Origin: Forficula auricularia
Taxonomy: Eukaryota; Arthropoda; Insecta; Dermaptera; Forficulidae
Assembly (NCBI GenBank): GCA_024734495.1
Contig: JALMQS010000085.1
Location: 24,619,077-24,683,076, forward strand
Length of the DNA: 64,000 bases
Reading direction: 5' to 3'
In this document: positions 10,979-23,300 of the stretch, piece by piece
How positions within the stretch are numbered: the stretch's first letter is position 1
Layout of the letters: each line of letters begins with the position of its first letter
Position numbers and translations under genes: made by a program
Notes under the pieces: model-generated
What the model was told of the DNA's origin: nothing
The model's input: the letters and a program-made list of their open reading frames with translations, nothing else
The model's database searches: none

Positions 10979-11379
10979 TTTATTAAAGGTGTTTTATTGA
11001 ACCCAGTGATTCCATCTTTGGCTGATACCTCCTCCTTCATTTAATACATTATCTTATTTAATTACAACTAAACGACGAAATATTAACATGAAATTACTTT
11101 TTGAAGTCGGTGCCAAACAAACTATATAAGCGAGCGTACCCGCCAAACGTACTAAGTAAGATCCGTCGAGTGCGATTCATAAAATGTATATGTTTGGCAC
11201 CGACTTCAAAAAGTAATTTCATGTTAATATTTCGTCGTCCAGTTGCAACTAAATTAGACAACTATTTAATACCAGTTATTTTATTTTTGAGTTCTTATTA
11301 TTTTATTTGTTGCATTTAATTTTTTGAAGTCGGTTTTATTTTTTTATAAAAATTATTTTTATTTTCTCTTTTTAGTGAT

Positions 11380-13220
11380 GTTATTAATAGTGACTTAATA
11401 TAATACCTTGCATGCATCTCATAAGAGAAAGCGTCGGGCGAATGAATCAGAAAATGAAATAAAATTCAATTCATAAATATAGAAATTCTCTTGAAACGTT
11501 TGCGGGTTTTAGATGAATGTTTTAAGATTTTTTTATAAAAGATTTTATTTATTATAATTTCGATTATTTGGTCATAAGAATTTGACCAAATTAATATGGT
11601 ACCACCCCTAAAGTACCCTCTTTCCAATAAAAAAAGAATCATTAAAATCGGTTCATAAACAAAGAAGTTATTCCTGAACAAACATATCAAAAAAGGTCCA
11701 ATACCAATGAAAAAAAAACGGGTCCAATCGGAAAAATCAGTCGAATTGAGAACCTCCTCCTTTTTTGAAGTCGGTTAAAAGACACTTTTTCAAGCCCGAT
11801 TACATTATTTCACAATAGCCAGTATAGTAATGTAAAAAATGTTAAATAAGAATATAGTAGTAGTATTAAATAAACTCTAATAAAAAAATAAAATACTATC
11901 AAAATTGAAAGTTTTATTCAAAAATTAAATTATTTGAAAGAAAAAATATTCCAAACTAACTTTTAATAAAAAACTTTTTTAGAAAAATGAAAGTATAATC
12001 ATCTAGACCTCTAGATAGTGACCAGCTAAATTTTGATAATACCCATATATCAATTTAAATGTTGATTGATAACAAACAAACGTGCTCTGTAGAATCAAAA
12101 AAACATACAACATGCGAGTCTTACGTTTCGGATAATTCTAAATTTGATAAGCAAAAAGAAATTTGATAATTTTCGAGAATTCAATACTTTGGTCCACTTG
12201 GCATACAGGCTTTTAGGAGTATATCGAGTAAAAATAATTCGGTGAACATGAGAGTGATATTAATGATAAATACCTATATATATCGTAAATATATATTTTT
12301 TTTAGTTAGAACTATGTTATCATAATTTGTGATAAACTGATAAATATATATATTATTTTTTTTAGCTAAAAACGATGTGTCGTTTCTTTATAATACCTAC
12401 CCAACAACGGCAACACTGAAACTACTTGTTAACCGTGAAGGCAAATATATAAAGAAACTAGAACAGCATTTTACTATTGGATTAAATATCTAAACGAAAT
12501 TACAAGAAGAAGAAGAAAAATTATCTCATCACACGTGATTAGTTATAAAATACTCGGATAGTTACCAATATTAATCACTGTGGAAGTAGTCAATAATCTT
12601 TACTTCTATGCAAGAACTTAGTGCATGCACATGTTAATAATTATAATAAAACTGGAAAATTGTCATAAAATTTTTCTGTTATATAAAATAACCATGTGCA
12701 TAACGTTGTCATCTTATCAAAACAACCTCTATTTAAGGTTGTTTTGTTTTTTTAAACTAATGATCAACATAATTATGAACAATGATGGACCCTTACATGT
12801 CTCAATTTTTGAAAAATCTAACTTGACATGTTAAGTCCACCGCAATTTTTGGTTTTGGTTTAAAATAATTTGTATTACCTAAATATAAAATTTTAAAATA
12901 ATAAATGTATTTTTATAAATATAATAAACACTTTTTTTATTTCCCGAGTGTCTTCTACATAATCCGGGTTGTTTTGCGTAATTTTTAATACATGTCAGAA
13001 TGGTTGCGTTCACCGCCTTGGGAATTGAACCCGAGTGCCAAAAAGCAATTGAGTGAAAATATTTCTGTGTGTTATAGATCTGCCAGTCATTATGAAAGTG
13101 AACTAAGTGTAAAATCTAAAGAAAAATAAACTGCAACAGATTGCTAAACTTTATACAAAGTCATTTGAAATATTAATATATTTATTTCTTTATTATTAAT
13201 CAGAAATCACTTACTATTTG
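11380..13220. other. Non-coding repeat-derived DNA
   Basis: 11830-12370 repeats much of 10050-10460 (shared AAACTCTAATAAAAAAA, CTCTAGATAGTGAC, GTCTTACGTT), a local duplication. A tRNA-like piece at 13005-13070 holds GGGTTCAATTCCC on the minus strand. AT-biased frames here (11466-11690, 12625-12834) show no family signature. Confidence 0.45.
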
Positions 13221-13224
13221 CAGT

Positions 13225-13608
13225 CCATGTTGACTTAAATTCAAAAATAGCGATCGATTTGCATCTAATAGTTGAGGAATAACAATTCTACCTTACATTG
13301 AATTTTTGAAGTTTTATTTATTATTGGTAAGCATTGGTGAGGACATGGAGGAATTGAGTTAAAATAAAAAATAGGCATCGATTCTCATCTAATACTTGAG
13401 GAATAACAATTCTATATTGGATTTTTGACGTTTCACCTAATATTGGTAACGATCGCTGAAGACATGGAGGAATCGTCTTAAAATCAAAAATAACGATCGA
13501 TTCTTATCTAATACTAGAGGAATAACCTTATTGCATTCCATTTTTTATATTTCGACTATTAATGGCAACCTCTACTGAAAACCTGGAAGAATCTACTTAA
13601 AATCAAAA
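13225..13608 (+). repeat. Degenerate tandem repeat, about 120-bp unit, three copies
   Basis: Units recur at about 120-bp spacing with shared GAGGAATAAC (about 13274, 13397, 13517), GACATGGAGGAAT and CGATCGATT. Units differ from each other by many substitutions. Confidence 0.65.
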
Positions 13609-13749
13609 AGACTAAATTCTTGAGTTGTTTACCATAAGAGAAATTTAGTCTTTTTCATGTAAAATATAATAAAAATTAATTAAATTTTATAAAAATCGCA
13701 AAATTGATGATGATAGATCGATTAGTAGTTGTATCATTATATAGAATTC

Positions 13750-14083
13750 AAAATTTGTTATTTAGGGATGGAGGATTATTTAGGTAAAGAGGATACGTAA
13801 GAAAATGGATTTGTAAACAAGAGATCTTTGGGAGAGTATTTATAATAATACAATATATGGAAAGGTAAAAAAAGAAGGCAAGGGAAGAAGAAAGAAGGAT
13901 TGACAAATTATGGAGGAACTTGAGAGGCGTTTGGCCGAAGGAATGACGGACAACGAATCGCGGATTTCCTAAAGGAAGAGGAGAAGAAATGAAGGACTTA
14001 AGACAAATGATATAAAACTGAATGTAATGTACCAAAGCCCAATATGTAAATGTATAAATGGAATAAAAAAAAAAAAAAAATTA
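13750..14083 (+). mobile_element. LINE-like 3' end with poly(A) tail
   Basis: Purine-rich sequence with a frame reading IMEELERRLAEGMTDNE, ending in GGAATAAAAAAAAAAAAAA (14059 on). The AATAAA and A-tail indicate a retroposed 3' end; the coding assignment is weak. An opposite-strand frame is a shadow. Confidence 0.4.
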
Positions 14084-14114
14084 AAATTAAAAAACTTGTT
14101 TATTTTCCAAAGCT

Positions 14115-14638
14115 TTAAGGTAGTTCTTTCACAAATGCAAAAATTCAAGAAGTCTTCAAAACTTGGAATATAAGTCATTAAAAGCATAATAAACACACTG
14201 TTAAAATTTGAAGACGATTTACCCCACCAAACATGAAATAATTGCAATTAAAAATGAAATTTTTTACATATGGTAGATTGGGAAAGGGTGGGAAAATGAT
14301 TATTATTTTATTTTTTTCATTGAAGGACTTTCACCATCTTGATGAAAAACTATTATTTGTTAGAATAATATATTCCGAGTAACTTACAAAAAAATTGAAA
14401 TTATTTACCTCGTAGTTTTGATAAAAAATAAAAAAAAACATATTTGGGCGATTATTTTTAGTAGAGGGGATATAATATCAATGGCTTGGAAACGATCCAT
14501 TCATAAAGAGAATATAGTAGTGTAAAAAGTACAGCCACGTTAAAAAACATAACCTAAAATTTTAGCACCGTTCATATTTATAGAGTGGTTACGAGGCTAA
14601 AACTTTTTGTGTGGTTTGTCGCGAAAGAACCTCCTTAA
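14115..14638 (+). mobile_element. TTAA-type MITE, copy 2
   Basis: Same sequence as 4722-5254: TTAAGGTAGTTCTTTC start, CCTCCTTAA end, TTAA on both sides. Confidence 0.8.
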
Positions 14639-15362
14639 ACGAAAAATATATACTTAGACCAGTTTCATAATCACAATCTGATATTTAAGATTGGTACCAT
14701 CTCGAATGGCAACCCGGAATGCTTTTTGGCAGTTGGGTTCAATTCTCGACAGGTAATAAACATTATCTATAGCAACTTGGATTACGTAGAATCCACTTTC
14801 GTGATTTTTTCGAATTCTACTATTTTATCCGCAAAATGAACTTTTAATATATTTTTTGTGTATAGGTATGTATTGTTATTTAATTTTTCCTTTTTTTATA
14901 AAAATAATCCGATCTATATAAATCGAATCCTTTTGAAGTTCTTTCATGATTTCCATTATATATATATATATTCAATTTTATTATTATTAATCTATATTTG
15001 AGACCTTGTCGTGTAAAAGGGCATTTATGATACTAAATCGATTTTATACATTTTACTAAAACCTTCCATAATTCCTCCAACACATACATTTGAATGTTTT
15101 ATTGCGCATGAATAGAGAATTCGCTACTGAACAAATAAGTTCTAATCTTCTAATACATCAAAACAAAAGATATTAAAAATACAAAAAGTGTATTGTAGAA
15201 GCGTGTTTAAGTTAGTGACTATTCGTAATATATTAAGGTATGTACTACATTCTATTATTATTTGTATTATATTCTTATTACGAATAAATTCTATATATTA
15301 TATTACTATATGTATTTCTAGAGTGTGGGGGGGGGCAAAAAGTTAGTTATGCATTAGCGATG

Positions 15363-15715
15363 CACGGTAACTTTTTACTTCAATTAAAATCTATATATTA
15401 ATATTTTTAATTTAAAATACTGATAAAAATACAAATATACTAATAGTACATATGGACCGCCCCGATACCCCCATACCTCCTCCCCCTAAAACCCTGTACT
15501 TCGCCCCCTCAAGACCCCACTGCACCCACATCCACCCTCCACTTCCATCTCCACCCCGCCCCAACCCCGCACCTGGCCCCCACCACTGCACCACACCTCC
15601 TGCACCCCCAGCACCACTCCCGCACCTAGTTTTTGCCTAGGTGCAGTAGTTTTTATCAGAATTTTAAATTAAAAATAGTATTAATATATATCTTTTAACT
15701 GAAGCAAAAAGTTGC
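15363..15715. mobile_element. Foldback element with C-rich core
   Basis: Arms 15363-15437 and 15645-15715 are inverse (ACTTTTTACTTCAATTAAAA..., TGATAAAAA) around a C-rich core at 15452-15640. No coding capacity. Confidence 0.5.
15452..15640 (+). repeat. C-rich strand-asymmetric island
   Basis: About 190 bases very rich in C and almost free of G on the plus strand, with many CCC/CCCC/CCCCC runs, inside 70% AT DNA. The two overlapping open frames are low-complexity proline-rich or glycine-rich translations and are not genes. Confidence 0.85.
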
Positions 15716-15979
15716 CGAGCTGTTGTATTTATAGCTAGTTATAATAATAAAAAAAAACAATCGTATATGATCTGAAATAAAAACATAAAATTAAATAAGA
15801 TTTGTTTCCAAGTTATATAAAAAAAAGCCACTTCAACGACTTTATTTGTAAACACACCTGTTTTGTTATGAATCCACTTGTAATTTTATGATTTAGACAC
15901 CTGTTAATTAAAAAACAAACAAAAATACCTAATTTTAATATAATATAACAATATTTGGTATAAAGTATTCGTGGGTTTT

Positions 15980-16537
15980 GGAGCAAGTTCTGGGGATTAA
16001 AGTACCTTTTTAAAAATAATGATATCTCTCTTCGGAATAAGATTAAAGTTTACAAACGATGTATTATACCAATACTAATATATGGAGCCCAGGCTTGGAC
16101 AACTACAGCAAAAACTCTACTTATATTGGAGAGAATACAGAGGGCCATGATAAGATCGATTTTGAAGATAAAGAGAATGGATCGCATAACAACAGAATCC
16201 ATGTATAAAAGAACAGGGATCGAGGACCTGAGAATAATAATTAAAAGGTACAAATGGAGATGGGCGGGTCATCTGGTTAGGAGTCAAGACGATAGATGGT
16301 CCAAGATACTAACAGAATGGTGCCCAATAACTATGAAAAGGAAAAGAGGAAGACAAAATGCGAGATGGAGCGACGACATCGCGGAGATGATGGGTAGGGA
16401 TTGGTGTAGAACTGCGAGACAAAGAAGAGCATGGCAATTCTTTGAGAGGCCTATGCCCGGAAGGGCCTAGTTTCATATAATTAATTGTAATTGAAGTTTC
16501 GTTTGTAATTATGTTAAATAAAAGGCTTATTATTATT
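15980..16537 (+). mobile_element. 5'-truncated RTE-like LINE with 13-bp target duplication
   Basis: The frame from about 16015 reads IIPILIYGAQAWT and continues to GRQNARWSDDIAEMMGRDW and stops at 16470 after RAWQFFERPMPGRA: the C-terminal region after the reverse transcriptase of RTE-type LINEs. It ends in a TTATTATTATT tail. ATTCGTGGGTTTT flanks it (15967-15979 and 16538-16550), so this copy inserted by target-primed reverse transcription and is 5'-truncated. Confidence 0.85.
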
Positions 16538-16778
16538 ATTCGTGGGTTTTAAAATTAAAAAAACAATTAAAAATAAAAGATAATTGAAAAAAAATGTAAA
16601 CAAACTTTTTTATTGAGATTTTAATCTATCAATAATTACTTTAATTAAGAAAAGATCAAATAAGATGAAATTTGTCGAGGTCCAGACCTAGCCAGATCGC
16701 TTTCTCATCCTCAAAACTTGTTAATAGAATTTGTTTCATCAAAATCGGTAGAGCCGTTTTAAAAATAGAACCAAGATA

Positions 16779-16785
<7 letters not shown>

Positions 16786-16814
<29 letters not shown>
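16786..16814 (+). repeat. (TA)n microsatellite
   Basis: TATATA run following a conserved 'GAACCAAGATACC' stretch. Confidence 0.85.
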
Positions 16815-16999
16815 AACAATTTTTGCTCGTTTAATAAGAGTAGATATATTATATTACTATATGTGTTTCTAGAGGGGGGGGGGGGGCAAAAAGTGTCGTG
16901 CCCAGGGCGCCAGTTATGTTCGCTTCACCACTGCAAAAACCCACAATATTCTAGTAGGTATTTCAATAATAACCTCTTTATTAAAATTAAAAAGATTTT

Positions 17000-17890
17000 C
17001 ATGATGAGAGTAGCATAGTTGTTGATTTTTAAAAGAAAGGAGGGTGCCTCTGTCTAGTATTCCTTGAAAGGAATGAAATAACTTAATAAGAAATCTTTAT
17101 TCAATCCGGTAGGTATTCATGTTCAAAGGAAAAACAAATGAAATATTTATATTTAAAAAAGACTGAATATGAAACCCAAGTTTTAAAAACAATAATAATT
17201 GATATCAAATAAAATTATATAATGATGTATATTGTATATATATAATAAGTATATATAGGGATTTTTTCTCAGGATAAAATTTACTCTCTCAAATATACAC
17301 CCAATTCGAGCCCCGGCTTATCCTTATTTAAAGTAAGATTATTTCCTTATTCTCTAATTTTAATTCAATATTACAATACCTAGATATTATTTATTGGCTG
17401 TTTACGGATAAGTTTAAGTTAAAACATAAAATAGAAATTAGTTATAATAGAATGAAAATTGAATTAGGTACGTCACTAGTTTAAAAAAAGAAAGAAAAAG
17501 AGATAAGTAAAATAAAATAAAAAAATATATGTACATATATCCCCTTAATTTTTTGTTCGATTTCAACCAAAATATAATCAGCTCTTAAACTCAATCCTCT
17601 AAAACTACATGTGAAATTTTGTTTTGATATTCACACTAGTTTTTGCGCTAGACAACACAAAATGTGGTAACGTACTAATGAACATACCTACTAACAGACA
17701 TTTTGATAAAATAATTAATATCTCGTAAAACATCATTTTTCGATGTTAAAGCTTTTTTGTAGACCAAAACGTCATGGTTTCGCTCAATTTTTTTATCAAA
17801 ATAGTTTCAGGCGCTTTTTAAATATTTCGAAAAAAAAATCTTTTTTGATGCACGATTATTATACTTGACCATCCCCTGTAGGGTAAAGTA
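17000..17890. repeat. Repeat-derived DNA incl. family D copy 3
   Basis: 17003-17060 resembles the 'GAGAGTAGCAGAGTTGTTGA' repeats near 31150 and 46350. 17555-17890 is family D (ACTAACAGACATTTTGATAA; GTTTCGCTCAATTTTTTT). No genes. Confidence 0.5.
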
Positions 17891-18190
17891 AAAATTGTAT
17901 TTGAAAATAAACTAAAGAAAAAAATCGATTCTCATCATTGTGTTTGCACTATAGCAATCGCCTCAAAAAATTATACAATTCCGTAATTACAATAATATTA
18001 ATGCACTAGTACACACTTGAGTTGAACGAACACTCTGTATACAATAATTAAATAAATAAATAATTAAAAATAATACTCTTTTACTCACCTTAATATAATT
18101 CGTATTAGTCATGTATATATTCTTAGAATGAAAATTCTTCTTCCGCTCTATCGCATTCGCCTTATTATGGTGAAGAGAAGGGATAGTAGT

Positions 18191-18260
18191 TATATACTAG
18201 CCATGTGAGTTCAAGGTGTCACAGTCAGTTGGCTTTCAGCTTTCGATTCCACAGCACGTC
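18191..18260 (+). promoter_or_regulatory. Candidate promoter and 5' UTR of LPP gene 2
   Basis: TATATACT at 18191 is followed about 30 bp later by the initiator-like TCACAGTCAGTT (18219-18230), then a GC-richer leader to the ATG at 18261. Spacing fits a TATA/Inr core promoter. Inferred from position upstream of the putative first exon. Confidence 0.35.
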
Positions 18261-18338
18261 ATGAGGAATGAGGGGACTATGAGATCAGCGCCGGATGTCG
18301 AGGACCGGCTGCCCACTTTCTCTATCTATAACAAGGTT
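18261..18338 (+). CDS. Candidate first coding exon of LPP gene 2
   Basis: ATG-initiated, 26 codons, MRNEGTMRSAPDVEDRLPTF then SIYNKV, with donor GTT|GTAATT (GTAATT is also the donor at four other exons here) in phase 0, which fits exon 28966. Its GC content is well above the surroundings. No homologue to check against in gene 1 (off the edge). Confidence 0.5.
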
Positions 18339-20271
18339 GTAATTGGTAGCATTAATTAAATCTAATCTTCAATGTTCTCAAAAAAATATTTTGCACAAAT
18401 AGCGGCTTATTAAATATAAAAAAAAAAACGAAAAATCTTTTATGTAAATGTCCACTTCCGGTTTTCCGATTTCAACCAAAAGCTTGCTGTACTCCTTTTA
18501 GCTTAAGTTTCGAATTTCGTAGCTCTAAGACTTATGGCTGCGAAACGCAGGGGGGGTATACATACGTACATACACACTGACCAATGAATTTTTGGTCCCT
18601 TTTTGGCCTCTGGGGACCACAATTTCCGGTTTTATGTCCTAAACCCGATTTCCCACTATTAAGGGCATCGATTCCTTCCACCTAGAAGTAACTTATGAGG
18701 AGAATTTTCTAGGTTAGGTTTCACAAAAAGGAAATATTAAAACAAATGTATGTTTATTTGAGTTTGATTCACTCGATGTATATTTCGGGTTATTAGCCCA
18801 TCTTCAGGAGTTCATTTGAAGTGAATCAAACTCAAATAAACATACATTTGTATTAATATTTCCTTTTTATCAAACCTAACCTAGAAAATTCTCCTCATAA
18901 GTTACTTATAATGTTTCACCTAGAACCGACACCTAAATCCTTAAAAATTATTAATGATGCAAGTCAACCACCTAGAAGTTACAAAATGAAATTAACTTTT
19001 TTCATCTCTGAGATACAAGCAGACCCAGACAGGCCATCGCAATACTTCCCCATTATATTCTATGAATATAAATGTGAAAGTAAAAAACCCATTAATATAA
19101 GCAATGGCGTACAGCAAGAGGAGGGGGGGGGTCTCTACCACCCCTGGCTTTCAAGATCTGATTTTTTTAAATGTATTATCAGGAAAAATATTGTTTTTTG
19201 GATATGTAATATATTTATTTCTCTTCTTTTGTATTAGTATATATTAAATACTATATTTATTATAATTAGAACTTTATTCAAATCACTTTATATATATATA
19301 TATATATTATATAGTGAGGTTTCACTGCCCTCCCCCCCCCCACCTGAGAAAATTCCCTATTAAAATACCCCATTGAGTATAAGTAAGGTGACCATTTTTT
19401 TCTTGAGGCTTCGGGACGACAGAATTTTTTTTATGTTCTACTCATTTTAGAACACATAGTGGGTACTCAATAATAATAATAATAATTCCATTTTAATAAT
19501 AAACATTTTATTTTTCCATATTATATGAAAATCATAGCTCGCAATATTTGTCATAAAAGTATGAATTTTTTTAATCTATCAGAATTTGTTGAAAACTTCT
19601 CATTAACGACTCACAGGAAATATTCATATTTATTTATTTATTTTATTTTTGTAAATTAGCATCATTTTGATTTAAAAATGCAAAATTGTAACATATACCT
19701 CAGGTTTCATTTTCATTATTTATTTTATAATTTTCTGGAAAAAGTAGAGAATTGGGGACAAATCTGGGCACCAAAATAAACTATGACACACAAGTTTCGT
19801 TTCGGGGACTGTCCCATGTACCTTAAGTATAAGGCAAACACATATCCAGATATTTGTTCCGGAGGCTTAAATTTTTATTTAAAAAAAAAAATGGAAATTT
19901 TATAAAAATAATATAGGAATTTATTAGAATAAAAATATTGGTATAAAACATATATCAAGAGATATATATCAAATTTATTATTATTTTTCGTTGATGGGAA
20001 GAAAATGAGGGAATTTGTGGGATTTTTCATAATTTTAAGTCTAGGCATTTTTAACCGCAGACAAGTACATAATTCACCTAAAAATCACCACTTTGGGGCC
20101 CGCTCACACAATCATTTTAAAGAATAATAAATTTTTAAAAATTAAGCCTAATTCTTCTTCAAAAGATCTTAACAGATAAAAAATTTATTTTATTTTCAAC
20201 CCCACGAAAAATTCGACCTTCCTAAAAATAACGATTCCATTAAAATTTTTAATCTTCGGAAAAATAAATAA

Positions 20272-20331
<60 letters not shown>

Positions 20332-23300
20332 GTACTTGTGAATTTCACGATTTTATCAATTTAGTTTACGGGCTACAGTGCTCTGACAGCCAGCCAGACA
20401 TTGTATTGACACTAATATGATTGCTTGTAGATTTTCAAATCTATAATGCTTGGTGGTAGTTAACAGAGATCTCGTTAATTAATCATTTAAAACTCATTCC
20501 TTTCCATTTTAAATGACGATCTAGAATTATAGATTTTATATTTTTGATTTAAATTATTTTCCTGAAACTTGGCTGATCACGAATTTAATTGATTTACCAT
20601 AATAGCATATACCTAATGCGTAACAGCCAAGTTTTAGAAAAATAATTTAAATCAAAAATATAGAATCCATAGATCGACATTTAAAATGTAAAGAGTACTT
20701 ACGTTTTAAAAGAAAGTACTATTTACTAGACTTAATTATTCTTGGCGAATTTAACTTGGCATCACCTTATTAGCTTTTACTACTTTTTCGAACTTGACCT
20801 TTTTAAGTGTTTAAGTGTTTTAAGTTGGATATATTTATCAGGACACATTCGGCTTTCATAAAATATATTTTTACTAATCCTAAGAAACAATTCCTTCCAT
20901 CTTCATATTACCTTAATATATGCAGAATTTTAACTATAGGTATACCAAGATTTCGAAAAACATATTATTTTTCGAATTATTCGATTTCTTGGTAAGAAGA
21001 TGAGATAAGTAATATACCATTTAAATCTATGATTTTATACGGATTCATCATCTTGCTGAAACGTCATGGTCCATTTTGGAAAGGTCTCTCATTGTAGGAG
21101 CACTCTCTTTTACATCACAGTTATTATGAGGATTCGATGTCACTGATGAGTAACATCAAACCGAGGGGTGAACCGCGATTGGAATTAGGTGTACACGTCT
21201 TTCGAATTATGTGGAATTATTTTGGAATCCATTAGATAATGCCCTTTCATCTATTGTCTTCTACTTGGAAATGAAAGTGTAAGTGGAAGTAGGTGTACAC
21301 GATATTAGGTCGCGGTTCACCCCTCTCATCTATTCGAATGCTTTTCAGGGTTCCATACAATCAAAAAGCGAAACCCTATAAATGTTGATACAATGTCTGT
21401 CCATCTATCAGATCAGTGGAGCTCGTAAATTAAATAATTGATTATTTTAGGAAGTTTCGGATTTTTGTGGAATTGTTTGTCTTTGTTAAAGGTTCCTTCA
21501 TTGACCCTATTAAACGTTGAAATTGGTGGGATGATCCTCCGAAACATAGGTTTTTGAAATGACGTTTCTAGATCTACCAGCCAGTCTCCAAGAAAATTCT
21601 TCTAATAAGATTAAGAATTATTTTATAAGTGTGATGACTGATAAGTAGGTATTACAAATACCAGAACAAATCAATCAATTTTAATTGAAGATTTCTAGAG
21701 AAGTTATCATTTTTATGGAGATTTGGCAGTTTTTGGAAGAATAAATAGCAAAATCTTGTTGGAACTATCGGACAACACCCTTACTTGTTAATTAAATTTA
21801 GTAGTGAATAAATAGCAATATTTTCAAATTAAATTGTATTTGTAGGTCTCGTATGCTTTAGAGACTAAATTCAAAAGCAGATTTCCGGTTTTAGGATTTC
21901 CTGTCTAAATTAATTTGTAAATGCATTGGTACAATAATAGAAAATACGCGTTAAAGGATTTTCCTCTCAAAAATCTCAATGGCAGATTGACTTTTATATC
22001 AGATCCGTCAAAGTTTAGATCAGTGGTGTCCAGTCCAACCCGCGGGCCGCAGGCGGCCCAGCGCTAAAATGAATGCGAAACGATTATATCAATGTTTAAT
22101 TTTTGTATTTCCAAAGTGAAGAATTGTATAGATTTTGAGTTTTTCTAGTTTCAGAACTTTTATATGAAAAATGCAAAAAATCAGGAAAAAAATCGAATTG
22201 TTAAATGTATCGATTGATTTTAGCTAATAGACTGAAATTTGGTACACAAGTATGTTTTAATTACTTGCACCTTTCTTGCCAAGTTTCAACTTTCTGACTC
22301 AAGACATTCGCTAACAAAAAAAAAAAATTACCAAATGACTAAAAGTTGCAGAAAGCATCTTGAAAAATTTGTTCCTTTTTTTCTAATTTATTAATTTTTA
22401 GCAAAAATATACAATGTTCTGAATACTTTTATTTGCTTCTATGATAACATCATTATTATAGTGAAAACAAAGATTTAAGTATCTTATTGGGTGTCTTTTT
22501 TTGAAAAAAGATGGAAATTATTTCAAAAATCAACCCAGTATATAATATTATTAAATGAATTTAACTTTAAAGGACATCATAGATATTAGAGAATATTTTT
22601 ACATTGCATATCAGAGAGGTTCGTCCCCTTAGGAATCGAACCCAAGCGCTAACTAAGCTTGCCGGGCCAGTAGCCAAACCCTTAAGACAAATCTCTCTCT
22701 GACATGCAACATATATAAGTAAAGTGATATCTAGCTATAATACTTATATATGTTGCATGTCAGAGAGAGATTTGTCTTAAGAATTTGGCTACTGGCCAGC
22801 AAGCTTAGTTAGCGCTTGGGTTCGATTCCTAAGGGGACGAACTCTCTGATATGCAATGTAAAAATATTTCTCTAATATCTATGATGTCCTTTAAAGTTAA
22901 ATTCATTTAATAATATTATATACTGGGTTGATTTTTGAAATAATTTCCATCTTTTTTCAAAAAGACACCCAATAAGATACTTAAATCTTTGTTTTCACTG
23001 TAAAATCCATGGGTCCGTCACTGAAAACTTTTTTCAGTTTAGCAGGAATTTTCACTATTCCCTTTGAGTTGAAGGGAGTGAAAAATCTAGCTATAATACT
23101 TATATATGTTGCATGTCAGAGAGAGATTTGTCTTAAGGGTTTGGCTACTGGCCCGGCAAGCTTAGTTAGCGCTTGGGTTCGATTCCTAAGGGGACGAACC
23201 TCTCTGATATGCAATGTAAAAATATTCTCTAATATCTATGATGTCCTTTAAAGTTAAATTCATTTAATCATTATTATAGTTGATTACAGAAAAAATGTCG

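Larger units (their letters stand above)
10663..11041. mobile_element. Inverted pair of hammerhead repeats
   Basis: Arms 10663-10800 and 10910-11041 are inverse copies (GATGAAGGAGGAGGTATCAG at the outer ends). Each arm carries one hammerhead-like core. Confidence 0.6.
10540..11370. mobile_element. Foldback with ACCGACTTCAAAAA ends enclosing nested inverted repeats
   Basis: Outer arms near 10553-10600 and 11285-11340 carry AAAACCGACTTCAAAAAA in inverse orientation. A second inverted pair (11068-11130 / 11195-11250) repeats the same GAAGTCGGTGCC motif. A hammerhead foldback (10663-11041) sits inside. The motif is common in insect repeats, as is the GAGAACCTCCTCCTTTTTTG stretch at 11749-11768. 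Confidence 0.5.
18540..20270. other. Intron 1 of LPP gene 2: repeats, no genes
   Basis: Holds a hammerhead foldback (18687-18907) and AT-rich sequence with short G and C runs (19122, 19330). The 108-codon frame at 18911-19237 shows no domain and is probably chance. Confidence 0.5.

Noticed and set aside
13225..13608. CRISPR-like array
   Set aside because: Only three diverged units of about 120 bp without separate spacers, in a eukaryotic genome.
13748..14247. Minus-strand frames of 92-95 codons
   Set aside because: They cross the poly(A) tail of a plus-strand retroposed 3' end and the border of a MITE.
15412..15640. Two opposite 60-codon frames in the C-rich island
   Set aside because: Low-complexity proline- or glycine-rich translations of a C-only tract; no start context, splice sites or family.
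18911..19237. 108-codon frame as a gene
   Set aside because: Runs off a foldback arm into low-complexity sequence; no domain or splice support.
22620..23200. B-box sequences GGTTCGATTCC taken as tRNA genes
   Set aside because: No tRNA acceptor or anticodon stems; the whole 250-bp unit is repeated three times, so SINE.
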